A DNA stretch of 8,224 nt from JAEZJZ01 sp964450265 (GCA_964450265.1 CAYVCY010000095.1:1-8224); one strand, 5' to 3'. Counted from the stretch's first letter, positions 1 to 7,989 are shown. The notes: generated by a model from the sequence alone, not told the origin. Numbers and translations are program-made.

Positions 1-2
1 GC

Positions 3-2504
3 AAAGGACAAAACGGAGCCACCGCAAAAGAACTTGCCGAGCAATTACTGATAATTCCGCAAAACAATTCTTTTGAAGCCTTTATGCAGGTTGCAATGAT
101 TATTAAGAAAATCAAGAACATTACCGATGGATTTTACATTAAGGTTGTAAAAGATGAAGCATCGGGAAATGATTATTTCAAATTCGACCCTGCCATTGAC
201 GGACAAGACCCGGATGAAAGAATAGAAAATGAAATAAATGCAGTTGGCGGAGACGAAGATAAACAGGAAGCTGTTTTATTTGAACAGATAAAAGAGATTC
301 TTGACAGCGAGCATTATAAAAACAGCCCCAATATTTTTATTGATGAAGCAACTTGGATGTCTGTCAAATCTTTCAGAAAAGGTTTTATTGTTTTCCAACG
401 AAAAGGACAGGAAATTGCTTCAGTTGACAATGCCGATTATGTTATCAATTTCATTTCACCATACAGCAGCCAAAAACCTGTAAAATACAACGAAAACCAA
501 CTGAATATTAAACTAAACATTGGCAAACAAGAGAATATAGAAATAATAAAACGGATTGTTGCAATAAAATCTCTGATTGGTAAAAACATGTTGGTTTCTG
601 CAATGACAAAACGACTTGGCGAAACTGTAAACGGGTTCAGAAATCCTGCTGGCGTTGTAGTTCCAGGAATCAAATACCGGATTGCAATGTGGGTTCAAAA
701 CATTGCAGAAGCTGATTTGAATGGAAACAAAATTTCAATAAAATCTACCCTTGGCAAAGACTTTAATAATCTATCTGAAATTGTTTCAGAACTGAAAGAA
801 AAATTGTTTGACAAACTATTTAATGAGGAATTTCCTGAACATCCCAAATATGCCGAAACCTTGTCGTCAAACAACATCATTTCAACTTTGACACACATAA
901 GTCAGGAAGTGGCAAATGGTAATTTCAGAGCTTTGTCAATCAGAAGTAAAAACTTTTTAGACACTTTGAATCTTCTCAATGACAATGGCGACCCGGATGT
1001 AGGTTCGAATAAAATTACTCAACTTATTTTAACCCTGGTTTATGCCAAAAATGGTAAGGTGGTAGATATTGACAAGGAAATTGTTACTGAACTAAACAAA
1101 AAACCTTACGGTCTTGAGCCCGAAGTCGTTTACTTCTTGCTCATTGTTTTGGCAACTTTAGGGAAAGTAACATTAAAAGGTAGAGGTGGTGATGAAATTG
1201 ACATCTCAAATATTAAAGAGAAGTTTAAAAGTATCAGCCAATTCGAGAACATTGTTTATGTAGTTAAAAAGGAAGATTTATCTTACGACTTTGCTCAAAA
1301 CCTGTTGAATGCTTTGGGATTGAACGGAGCAAAAATGTTGCATGAGAAATACCGAAACGAAAGTTTTGTGGAGTATAAAACCAAAGTAAAAGAAATTACA
1401 GACCACATTACTGCTGTTGAATTTCTAATCTCGAAACTTGAAAATAAATCTTCTCTTTACCTGAATATTGACAGTGCAAAACAGATTTTAAGCGAAATTA
1501 AAACCATCGACTGGCAAGCAATGGATATTTCAAACCATGCTAAATTCAACAGCCTGGAACACTTGAAAACAGACTTGCCAAAAATCACAAAATTGCTCAC
1601 ATCATTAGACAATCTTAAAGCTGCATTGCAAGAGTACAACTCAACCACACACAAAGGTCTTGAGTACATGAATGATGCACTTATAATTCTAAGAGCAAAC
1701 AAGGATTTTGTAAGCGATGATAATACCATTGAAAATAAATTGGAACAGTTCTATAACGACACACTTGCCATTGTTAGAGATTTCAGCAAGTTTATTCAAC
1801 TTAGCGAACGTTTCCCAATTTCAGGGAAAATTGATGCTTTTAAAAAGCTGTATGTAACCGAGTTTTACTATCCTGCATTACAGAACACCATTGGTAACAA
1901 AGTAAACTGGAAAGTATTTGATAATTTCAGGAAACATCCTTTATTCAGTAAAGCAGAAATACTCTCGAATGCAAATTGCAACCTAAAACAAAAGCTGCAA
2001 TCGAAAGTAAATCTATGGAATGCTTTATTGGAATTACGCGCTGAAAAAGTAGATGCTGAAAAACTTTACGATATTCCTTTCGATACAAACAGCAATTTTA
2101 TGAAGGTAGAACGCAACTATAAAGAAATTGCCACTGAAAGCAGGAATATTGACAAAACCATTGAAAACATTTTTAATGAATATGCTGAAATCACCGTTAC
2201 TGAGGTAAAGAAGAAATCGGAACAATTGGAGATTGTAAAAATTGACAACGAACACAAAACCATTATTCAGGAAATAATAAAAAAATCGCAATTACCCGAA
2301 AATATTACCCCACAGCTTATTGATGCCATAAACAAACTATTTGTGGATATTAAGATTGTGAAACTCAGCAAAGAGAAGTTGACTAATGAATTATTTAAAA
2401 AAGATGAACTGCTGACCTTTGAACAATTGCGAAAAGCATTTTTCAATGTATTAAACCAATTGGAGCAACAAAAATCAGACGAGACCAGATTTAAAATTGA
2501 CTAA
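3..2504 (+). CDS. BrxC/PglY-like (DUF6079-type) large protein, 3' part
   Basis: The reading frame is open from base 3, so the gene starts left of the window; the ATG at 84 is an internal methionine. 833 codons are visible, ending in TAA at 2502. I see no Walker A or B motif, which fits the C-terminal two thirds of a BrxC/PglY-type ATPase whose P-loop lies upstream. What points to the DUF6079 group is recalled sequence style: a segment 'GATAKELAEQLLIIP', then a tryptophan-containing stretch with 'RKGFIVFQRKG' followed by 'DYVINFISPY' (window bases about 350-465), then a long helical region with 'GRGGDEIDISNIKEKF' (about 1180-1230) and lysine/glutamate-rich, coiled-coil-like helices to the end. 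Known of the family: BrxC and PglY are large ATPases essential in BREX/Pgl defence. Its place directly before a methylase and pglZ supports this role. The family call is from memory and fairly likely; the gene itself is certain. Confidence 0.7.
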   Translation, partial: KGQNGATAKELAEQLLIIPQNNSFEAFMQVAMIIKKIKNITDGFYIKVVKDEASGNDYFKFDPAIDGQDPDERIENEINAVGGDEDKQEAVLFEQIKEILDSEHYKNSPNIFIDEATWMSVKSFRKGFIVFQRKGQEIASVDNADYVINFISPYSSQKPVKYNENQLNIKLNIGKQENIEIIKRIVAIKSLIGKNMLVSAMTKRLGETVNGFRNPAGVVVPGIKYRIAMWVQNIAEADLNGNKISIKSTLGKDFNNLSEIVSELKEKLFDKLFNEEFPEHPKYAETLSSNNIISTLTHISQEVANGNFRALSIRSKNFLDTLNLLNDNGDPDVGSNKITQLILTLVYAKNGKVVDIDKEIVTELNKKPYGLEPEVVYFLLIVLATLGKVTLKGRGGDEIDISNIKEKFKSISQFENIVYVVKKEDLSYDFAQNLLNALGLNGAKMLHEKYRNESFVEYKTKVKEITDHITAVEFLISKLENKSSLYLNIDSAKQILSEIKTIDWQAMDISNHAKFNSLEHLKTDLPKITKLLTSLDNLKAALQEYNSTTHKGLEYMNDALIILRANKDFVSDDNTIENKLEQFYNDTLAIVRDFSKFIQLSERFPISGKIDAFKKLYVTEFYYPALQNTIGNKVNWKVFDNFRKHPLFSKAEILSNANCNLKQKLQSKVNLWNALLELRAEKVDAEKLYDIPFDTNSNFMKVERNYKEIATESRNIDKTIENIFNEYAEITVTEVKKKSEQLEIVKIDNEHKTIIQEIIKKSQLPENITPQLIDAINKLFVDIKIVKLSKEKLTNELFKKDELLTFEQLRKAFFNVLNQLEQQKSDETRFKID

Positions 2505-2521
2505 CAGACCAACATTTTACA

Positions 2522-5023
2522 ATGGATAAAAATATTGATTACAAAAAGGACCTTGCCGGCAAACTTGACGAACTAAAAAAGATTGAAGGTTTTCCAATTG
2601 GAACTGATGAGGACATTTTGGCACTTTCACAGCCTCCTTATTATACTGCCTGCCCAAATCCATACATTAAAGATTTTGTTGAGCAATATGGAACTTCATA
2701 CGATGAGAAAACGGATGATTACAATTCAATACCTTATACAGATGATATTGACACCAATAAGAATGACAAATTATCAAATGCTCATTCTTATCATACAAAA
2801 TCTCCGTTTCATGCCATCCAACAATATATTGAACATTACACAAAAAAAGGTGACCTTGTTTTGGACTGTTTCACTGGTTCGGGAATGACTGGAATTGCTG
2901 CACAAAAAAGTGGGAGAAAAGCAATTTTAATGGATTTATCCCCTATCGCATCCTATTTAGCTTATAATTACAACACTTCGATAAGTTCAGACAAATTCCT
3001 TACTGTTGCGGGCAATATTTTAGATGAATTAGAAAAAGAGCTTGGTTGGTTGTATGAAACACATCACAGCAATGGAGATAAGGCTGTTATCAACAGCATA
3101 ATTTTTTCGGAAAACTATCGTTGTCCAATTTGTAATACAGAATTTGTTTTATGGGATTATGCGCTTAATAGAAAAGAAAAGAAAATGGATGACCCATTTA
3201 ATTGCAAAAGCTGTAATGCCAGTATTAAAAAGTCAGATTGTGAAAAAGTTTTTGAAGAAGTCGTTGATAATTCATTAAACACGAATTTTTTACAATCAAA
3301 AGTGAGTCCAGTTGAAATAGTATATACATATAAAAAAAAGAGATTTAAAAAACTACCAGACCAATCAGACCTTGAATTAATTAAGAAAATTGATAGCACA
3401 AATATTCCATTTTGGCATCCAACTAATATAATTCCAGAAGGGCATAATTTAAACCAACCAATTAGAGCACAGGGTTATAAGAATGTTCATCATTTTTTTA
3501 CACGAAGAAATTTGTATGCACTTTCTGCATTATTTTCAAAAATAAATTCTGTAGATAAAATTGAAATTAGGGATAAGCTAAAAATAACTTTTAATAGTTT
3601 ACTACTTCGTGCAAGTCGTAAAGCGATATTAGGTGTTGGCTATTACTTTAATGGTGGTGGTGGTTACATAGCTACAATAAGTGGCAATTGGTATATACCG
3701 TCTTTAAATGTGGAGGTGCCAGTTTTCGAGCAATTTAAAAACAGAGTTAAGAAAGTAAACGAAATCAATTTGCACCGTTTTGATAAGAATAATATCAGAA
3801 TCTCTACGCAATCTTCAACGGATTTCTCAAATATCCCTTCCAATTCAATAGATTATATATTTGTTGACCCACCGTTTGGTGAAAATTTAATGTATTCGGA
3901 ATTAAACTTTTTGTACGAATCATGGAATGGAATTATAACAAATCAGAAGGATGAAGCCATTATGAATTCAGTTCAAAATAAAGGCTTAAGTGATTATAAT
4001 GAACTGATGAGAAAATCCTTTTCCAATTTGTTTAGAATACTTAAACCAAATAGATGGATAACAATTGAATATCATAATTCAAGTTCTATTATTTGGAACG
4101 GCTTACAAGAATCATTAACTAAAGCAGGTTTTGTAATTGCTCACACTTCCATTTTAAAAAATAAAGGTGGTAGTTTTATCATTAATGTTTCGCCAAACTC
4201 GGTAGCAAATGATTTAATGATAAGTGCTTATAAACCTAATGCAAATTTCACTCATAAATTTATCCAGCAAGCAGGGGCAAATGTTGAATTGGAATTTATT
4301 CAATCGTTTTTAGAAAATCTTCCACCACAACCAATGATAGAAAGAACTGAAAAAATGCTCTTCTCAAAGATGGTTGCCTATTATCTTCAAAAAGGTTATC
4401 AAATTAATCTTGATGCTAAGTCTTTTTATGAAATGTTATTTGAGAATTTCATTACTCAAGATGGTTTCTGGTTTACCATGCATCAGGTTGAATCATATGA
4501 ATATTTTAAAAAGCAAATGAAGTTGGAAGGTGATTCAAGGAATGATGGTAACATGCTATTATTCATAATTGATGAAAAGTCAGCAATTCTTTGGTTACAG
4601 AACTTCCTGAATGAGCCTAAAAGTTTTTCTGATATTTCAACTGCTTACACAAAATTATCAAACATCAGAGGCGATATTGTTCCCGATTTAAAAATATTAC
4701 TTGAAGAGAATTTTTCTTTTGATGGTGAGGTTTATTCTACCCCAACCTCAAAAGAAACTCACATTTCATTAATTGAAAAGAGAAACAGAACATTAAAACG
4801 TGAGTTTGAAACTTTATTGGTTGAAGCTCATACGCAAAAAGGTAAGATTAAACTGGTTCGCAAAGAAGCTTTGGCGTACGGTTTTGAATTGTGTTATAAG
4901 GAAAAACGCTTTGCCGATATTTTGAGCATTGCCAAAAAGTTAGATAATTCAATTCTCGAAAACAACGGAGAACTGAACGACTTTGTTGAAGCTGCCGAAA
5001 TTATGGTAGAAGGAATAAAATAA
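2522..5023 (+). CDS. PglX-like site-specific DNA methyltransferase with zinc-ribbon insert
   Basis: An 833-aa protein starting 17 nt after the previous stop, with no clear Shine-Dalgarno sequence. The SAM-binding motif I is DCFTGSGMTG at residues 115-124, followed by an acidic motif II residue at D138 (ILMDLSP). The catalytic motif IV is DPPF at 449-452, followed by ENLMYSELNFLYESW. The I-then-IV order with DPPF is typical of N6-adenine or N4-cytosine methylases of the COG1743/DUF1156-like kind used as PglXI in type 3 BREX. Between the motifs are two CxxC pairs (C201/C204 and C228/C231) that form a likely zinc ribbon, and a glycine-rich 'YYFNGGGGYIATISGNWYIP' stretch near 374-393. The last 230 residues are helical with no catalytic motif and may serve target recognition or partner binding. 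In BREX this protein modifies host DNA and marks it as self. The specificity and the modified base cannot be read from the sequence. The methylase call is firm; the BREX role rests on the neighbours. Confidence 0.9.
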   Translation: MDKNIDYKKDLAGKLDELKKIEGFPIGTDEDILALSQPPYYTACPNPYIKDFVEQYGTSYDEKTDDYNSIPYTDDIDTNKNDKLSNAHSYHTKSPFHAIQQYIEHYTKKGDLVLDCFTGSGMTGIAAQKSGRKAILMDLSPIASYLAYNYNTSISSDKFLTVAGNILDELEKELGWLYETHHSNGDKAVINSIIFSENYRCPICNTEFVLWDYALNRKEKKMDDPFNCKSCNASIKKSDCEKVFEEVVDNSLNTNFLQSKVSPVEIVYTYKKKRFKKLPDQSDLELIKKIDSTNIPFWHPTNIIPEGHNLNQPIRAQGYKNVHHFFTRRNLYALSALFSKINSVDKIEIRDKLKITFNSLLLRASRKAILGVGYYFNGGGGYIATISGNWYIPSLNVEVPVFEQFKNRVKKVNEINLHRFDKNNIRISTQSSTDFSNIPSNSIDYIFVDPPFGENLMYSELNFLYESWNGIITNQKDEAIMNSVQNKGLSDYNELMRKSFSNLFRILKPNRWITIEYHNSSSIIWNGLQESLTKAGFVIAHTSILKNKGGSFIINVSPNSVANDLMISAYKPNANFTHKFIQQAGANVELEFIQSFLENLPPQPMIERTEKMLFSKMVAYYLQKGYQINLDAKSFYEMLFENFITQDGFWFTMHQVESYEYFKKQMKLEGDSRNDGNMLLFIIDEKSAILWLQNFLNEPKSFSDISTAYTKLSNIRGDIVPDLKILLEENFSFDGEVYSTPTSKETHISLIEKRNRTLKREFETLLVEAHTQKGKIKLVRKEALAYGFELCYKEKRFADILSIAKKLDNSILENNGELNDFVEAAEIMVEGIK

Positions 5024-5026
5024 ACT

Positions 5027-6472
5027 ATGCACTGGCAGGATTTCATAGATATAAAACTGAATTATCAGAACAATTTACCACGTTTGGTTACAGACCAAAC
5101 CGGAGTTTTGCATTCTGCTAATTACTTATTATGGCTTTCCAGTAAAAACGTTGAAGTAAAAGTAACCGATAAGATTTCTGAAATTCGCCCTTTGGTGGAC
5201 TACGAGAAACAGGTTTTAATTATTACAACCAAACAAGAAATTCCTGCTTTTATTCTGAATAAGGTGGAGCATTTTGTTTTCTCACATTCCGATTTACCAC
5301 TAAATGGAACGATTCATCAGGCATTAAAAAAAGCTGAACCACAGCAGATAATTGAAATTCTGGATTATGTTTTTGCCACAAATCAGCATCAGGTTTTATC
5401 AGCAAAAGATTTAGAAGTAGTATTAAAAAAGTCGAAACAGTTTGCGTCCAAAAATGCGTTATCAAAACTATCAAATCAAATCAAAAAACTCACAGAACAA
5501 GAAGCAAATGCAACCAATGTTTTAGAATTATCGCGTTTGTGGGCAGAACTGATTTACCTATCCTACAAAACCAACGATTCTGAATATTTAGGTTTAATTC
5601 CGGAGATTGATGCTTTCTCAGATGCATTCATCAATTCAAATGGAATGGAACAAGCATTTTATGCTTCAACAGATAAAAAACCCAAAACCGTTGATAAAAT
5701 ACTTGCCAACATAAAATCAGATAATGAAAAGAAAGCCGCATTGGTTTGTTTTGATTGTATGGGTTTTGCAGAGTGGTATTTACTTAAAGAGTTTTTAACA
5801 TACTTTGATTTCAAATTTGAAGAAACTGCTGTTTTCACACTCCTGCCCTCGTTAACTTCGATTTCACGTTCAGCAATTTATCAGGGGAATACGGATGTAT
5901 ATAATTTGAAATATCCCGGCAGGAAAACAGAAGAGAAGGTATTTGCCGATTATTTCAAAAATAAACAAACGAAGTACTTTGTTGAAGGTGATGAAATTAA
6001 TTCAGATACATTACTCGGCTATGATTATATCAGTATTTTGTACAATTTCTTTGATGATTTAAGCCATTCAGCTCAGTTTCCACCAAATACTGAAAGCAAG
6101 GGATTGTATTTTAAATCATTGCAGGCATACCTTGAAAAATCAACGGTAATCAAAGATTTTAAAGCATTGTTAGAAAATGATTTTCAAATTTACATTTGCT
6201 CAGACCACGGTTCAATGGTTGCAAAAGGCAATGGAAAACGATTCGAAAAATATCTTTCTGATGATTTTGCAAAACGAGGAGTAATTGCCAACAAAGAAAC
6301 TAAGGATTTAATTAACGAAAGGAAAGTAAAGATTCCGTTTGTTGAAGGTAAAATTTTGGTTGTACCGGAAGGCAGAGCCATGTTCGCCAACAAAAACCAA
6401 ATTGAAGTAAACCACGGTGGAATAACTGTTGAAGAAATGGTTGTACCGTATATCAAATTAACAAAAGTATGA
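5027..6472 (+). CDS. pglZ: PglZ-domain protein (compact BREX/Pgl phosphatase-superfamily component)
   Basis: A 481-aa protein whose ATG lies 3 nt after the methylase stop. The C-terminal half carries the alkaline-phosphatase-superfamily signature in order: 'LVCFDCMGFAEW' with D243 as first metal ligand; 'LPSLTSISRSAIYQG' (273-287), the usual serine/threonine nucleophile region; 'NFFDDLSH' with D343/D344 and H347; 'CSDHGSM' with D393 and H394; and 'VNHGGITVEEMVVPYI' with H463. The last motif is the hallmark end of PglZ domains. The N-terminal 230 residues are probably a helical partner-binding region. Known of the family: PglZ is the component common to nearly all BREX and Pgl systems, and in PorX-type proteins the domain is a metal-dependent phosphodiesterase. 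All ligands seem intact, so it is likely catalytic. At 481 aa it is shorter than the roughly 800-900 aa PglZ of type 1 BREX. Its stop overlaps the start of the next gene. Confidence 0.9.
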   Translation: MHWQDFIDIKLNYQNNLPRLVTDQTGVLHSANYLLWLSSKNVEVKVTDKISEIRPLVDYEKQVLIITTKQEIPAFILNKVEHFVFSHSDLPLNGTIHQALKKAEPQQIIEILDYVFATNQHQVLSAKDLEVVLKKSKQFASKNALSKLSNQIKKLTEQEANATNVLELSRLWAELIYLSYKTNDSEYLGLIPEIDAFSDAFINSNGMEQAFYASTDKKPKTVDKILANIKSDNEKKAALVCFDCMGFAEWYLLKEFLTYFDFKFEETAVFTLLPSLTSISRSAIYQGNTDVYNLKYPGRKTEEKVFADYFKNKQTKYFVEGDEINSDTLLGYDYISILYNFFDDLSHSAQFPPNTESKGLYFKSLQAYLEKSTVIKDFKALLENDFQIYICSDHGSMVAKGNGKRFEKYLSDDFAKRGVIANKETKDLINERKVKIPFVEGKILVVPEGRAMFANKNQIEVNHGGITVEEMVVPYIKLTKV

Positions 6473-7002
6473 GCAAAAAAAGAATATTTCCTAATGCTTT
6501 TAAGATAAATGATTTGAGGTCAAGATTAAGTAATTTTGACCCGATGGCTGCTTATTCATTTTCTAAAAGAGCAAATCCCACTGAATTAGCCAAAGTTCTT
6601 TCTCTTCTCCCACAGGGTTATGTAAATGATTTGCAAGCAAAAATTCATTCTGTTGATTTCATCTATTCAGGCAGTACAGAGCAGCCGTTTATTTTGGGAA
6701 TGTACGTTGGTCGATTAGATACATTTCAAGGTAAAGAAACTTATGATATTGATTTGTTTCACATCGCACCAGAATCAGGCTCCAATGATGACTTTTTTAT
6801 GAATCAATTCCAACATCTAAAAGATGATAATGGAGATAGAGTTTCAACAGTTATTAATCCTACGCTTTTGAGCAATGTTGTTGACAGAGAAAACCAACTT
6901 TACAATACTTATCTTACAGGAAGCACGACTGGTTACACTTTTGAAGAATATGAAACAGCCAAACCAGAGTTTATCAAAATGTTTATAAATAGTTTCAAAT
7001 GA
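6469..7002 (+). CDS. Hypothetical protein, 177 aa, in the BREX-like operon
   Basis: I do not recognise this family. The ATG overlaps the PglZ stop in an ATGA (6469-6472) and the gene ends in another ATGA overlap with the next, so it is an integral, translationally coupled part of the operon and not a chance frame. The protein has no signal peptide, membrane segment or cysteine. The N-terminus is basic (MSKKR) and helix-prone up to about residue 60; residues 61-105 look like beta strands ('VDFIYSG', 'PFILGMYVGRL', 'TYDIDLFHIAP'); then comes an acidic turn 'KDDNGDR' (118-124) and a C-terminal tail ending in 'EFIKMFINSFK'. It sits where no gene is expected in the type 3 order (between pglZ and brxA). 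It does not look like BrxB or like a P-loop BrxF. A small regulatory or adaptor subunit is possible, but that is a guess from context. Confidence 0.85.
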   Translation: MSKKRIFPNAFKINDLRSRLSNFDPMAAYSFSKRANPTELAKVLSLLPQGYVNDLQAKIHSVDFIYSGSTEQPFILGMYVGRLDTFQGKETYDIDLFHIAPESGSNDDFFMNQFQHLKDDNGDRVSTVINPTLLSNVVDRENQLYNTYLTGSTTGYTFEEYETAKPEFIKMFINSFK

Positions 7003-7709
7003 TTATGATGGGATATGACAGACCACTCAAACCGGAGTGGATATATAAAACTTTAAAAAACATTAAAGTCGGGATAAAACCGGAAGAGTTTTATGATGCA
7101 TACAATGAAATAGCTGTTGAACTAACCGGAAAAGACGGCAGAAGAAAAACAAGGACAGTTTTGTTTCGGACTTTCATTTATAGTTTTCAGGAAAGCAAAA
7201 CCATTATTGAAAACAATCTGCTTATAGAATTAACCAAGAAACACGATTTTGAATACATGAAGCCAATTTACATGGCAATGTTTATTCTTGACTATGAGAT
7301 TTTGAAATATTTCACGCAAATGTTTTATAAAATTTTTGACGCTTCACAGGAAGTCAGTTCAGTTGCTTTGACAAAAAAAATGACAGAATCATACGGGGAC
7401 ACAGAAATTGTAAAACGTTCAACAAGAGCATTTCTAAAAACGTTGACAGATTTTGGAATTTTAGAAGCAAAATCAATGAACAACTATGAGCAAGTAAGTA
7501 AAACAACCATATCGGCAGAACAAATCGCAGATATTTTAGAGTTGGTTGCGGTAGTGCATAATACAAAGCAAATAAACATTAAAAACCTGGACAAGACAAT
7601 CTTTGCATATTACAACATTGCAGACTTGACAGAGGTAGCTAATAAATACCATACTGACAAGTGGGAATATATTCGGGGAGTTGACAGAGAATTATTAATG
7701 ATGAAATAG
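6999..7709 (+). CDS. BrxA-like candidate: helical, possible winged-helix protein, 236 aa
   Basis: The first possible ATG (6999) overlaps the stop of the previous gene as ATGA; in-frame ATGs at 7005 and 7008 could also serve, since the N-terminus reads MIMMG before 'YDRPLKPEWIY'. There is a strongly basic patch 'KDGRRKTRTVLFR' at 45-57. A helical core runs from about 68 to 115 ('LLIELTKKHDFEYMKPIYMAMFILDYEILKYF'). Residues 120-158 resemble a winged helix: 'SVALTKKMTESYGDTEIVKRSTRAFLKTLTDFGILEAK'-like content ending in the 'K.L.DFGIL' pattern that also occurs in BrxA/DUF1819 proteins. BrxA is a small, mainly helical DNA-binding BREX component of similar length, and it is the last gene of type 3 loci, as here. 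The match is by architecture and position, not by a diagnostic motif, so the BrxA assignment is tentative while the gene itself is secure. It is the last gene of the operon. Confidence 0.85.
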   Translation: MIMMGYDRPLKPEWIYKTLKNIKVGIKPEEFYDAYNEIAVELTGKDGRRKTRTVLFRTFIYSFQESKTIIENNLLIELTKKHDFEYMKPIYMAMFILDYEILKYFTQMFYKIFDASQEVSSVALTKKMTESYGDTEIVKRSTRAFLKTLTDFGILEAKSMNNYEQVSKTTISAEQIADILELVAVVHNTKQINIKNLDKTIFAYYNIADLTEVANKYHTDKWEYIRGVDRELLMMK

Positions 7710-7719
7710 CCAACGCTTC

Positions 7720-7788
7720 GTAGGCAAGCACATTTGCAGGTCGCACCAGCTAACGCTAAAACCAAAACCTGCAAAAGAGCTTGCCTAC
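7720..7788. repeat. 22-bp inverted repeat with 25-nt loop and AACGC triplet
   Basis: The left arm at 7720-7741 and the right arm at 7767-7788 are reverse complements at 20 of 22 positions; the two mismatches flank one matching base in the middle of the stem. The loop is 7742-7766. AACGC occurs in direct orientation at 7712-7716, 7752-7756 and 7792-7796, exactly 40 bp apart; the middle copy is centred on 7754, the exact centre of the hairpin, and the outer two lie 3 nt outside each arm. It begins 10 nt after the last operon stop. It could cap or stabilise the mRNA end, but no T-run follows on either strand, so it is not a standard intrinsic terminator. The form suggests a dispersed palindromic element; I cannot check other copies. 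Confidence 0.85.
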
Positions 7789-7850
7789 CCCAACGCACGG
7801 CAGACAGAAAAGAAGCAGCAAAAATGAAAGACAGAATAACGAGAGACAAT

Positions 7851-7989
7851 AACGGCCAGCTTGTAACAGGCGGTATATTTTATTGCCGAGACAGTGCGGG
7901 TTTCAGCGTTTCTGTATCTAATAAACTTTCGTGTAACTTGACAGGACAGTGCTTCAAAATCGGCAACAAAAACATACCGCCAATCCGTT
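7851..7989. repeat. Nested inverted-repeat element of about 140 bp
   Basis: Three nested pairings share one axis: aacgg (7851-7855) with ccgtt (7985-7989); ggcggtat (7869-7876) with ataccgcc (7974-7981), perfect; and ttgccga (7883-7889) with tcggcaa (7960-7966), perfect. Between the two perfect stems, tttt (7878-7881) faces aaaa (7968-7971), so the arms can form one long imperfect stem. The roughly 70-nt apical part carries the direct repeat gacagtgc at 7890-7897 and 7945-7952. The nested layout suggests a structured RNA or a single-strand-folding DNA site. It lies directly upstream of the gene starting at 8011, so a 5'-leader role is possible. I recall similar intergenic stretches in Bacteroidota genomes but cannot verify this. 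Confidence 0.65.

Noticed and set aside
84..86. ATG at 84 as start of the first gene
   Set aside because: The frame is open to base 3 and the upstream residues (ATAKELAEQLL) read as normal protein, so the start is outside the window.
1..7709. Type 1 BREX, DISARM or an ordinary type I restriction system
   Set aside because: No Lon-like BrxL, BrxB, helicase, DUF1998 or HsdR/HsdS gene is visible, while a PglZ domain is present.
7720..7800. Intrinsic terminator for the operon
   Set aside because: The stem is strong but no T-run follows the right arm on the + strand or the left arm on the - strand.
7851..7989. Integron attC site
   Set aside because: The outer aacgg/ccgtt pair recalls attC ends, but RYYYAAC and GTTRRRY boxes are not met and no integrase or cassette pattern is visible.
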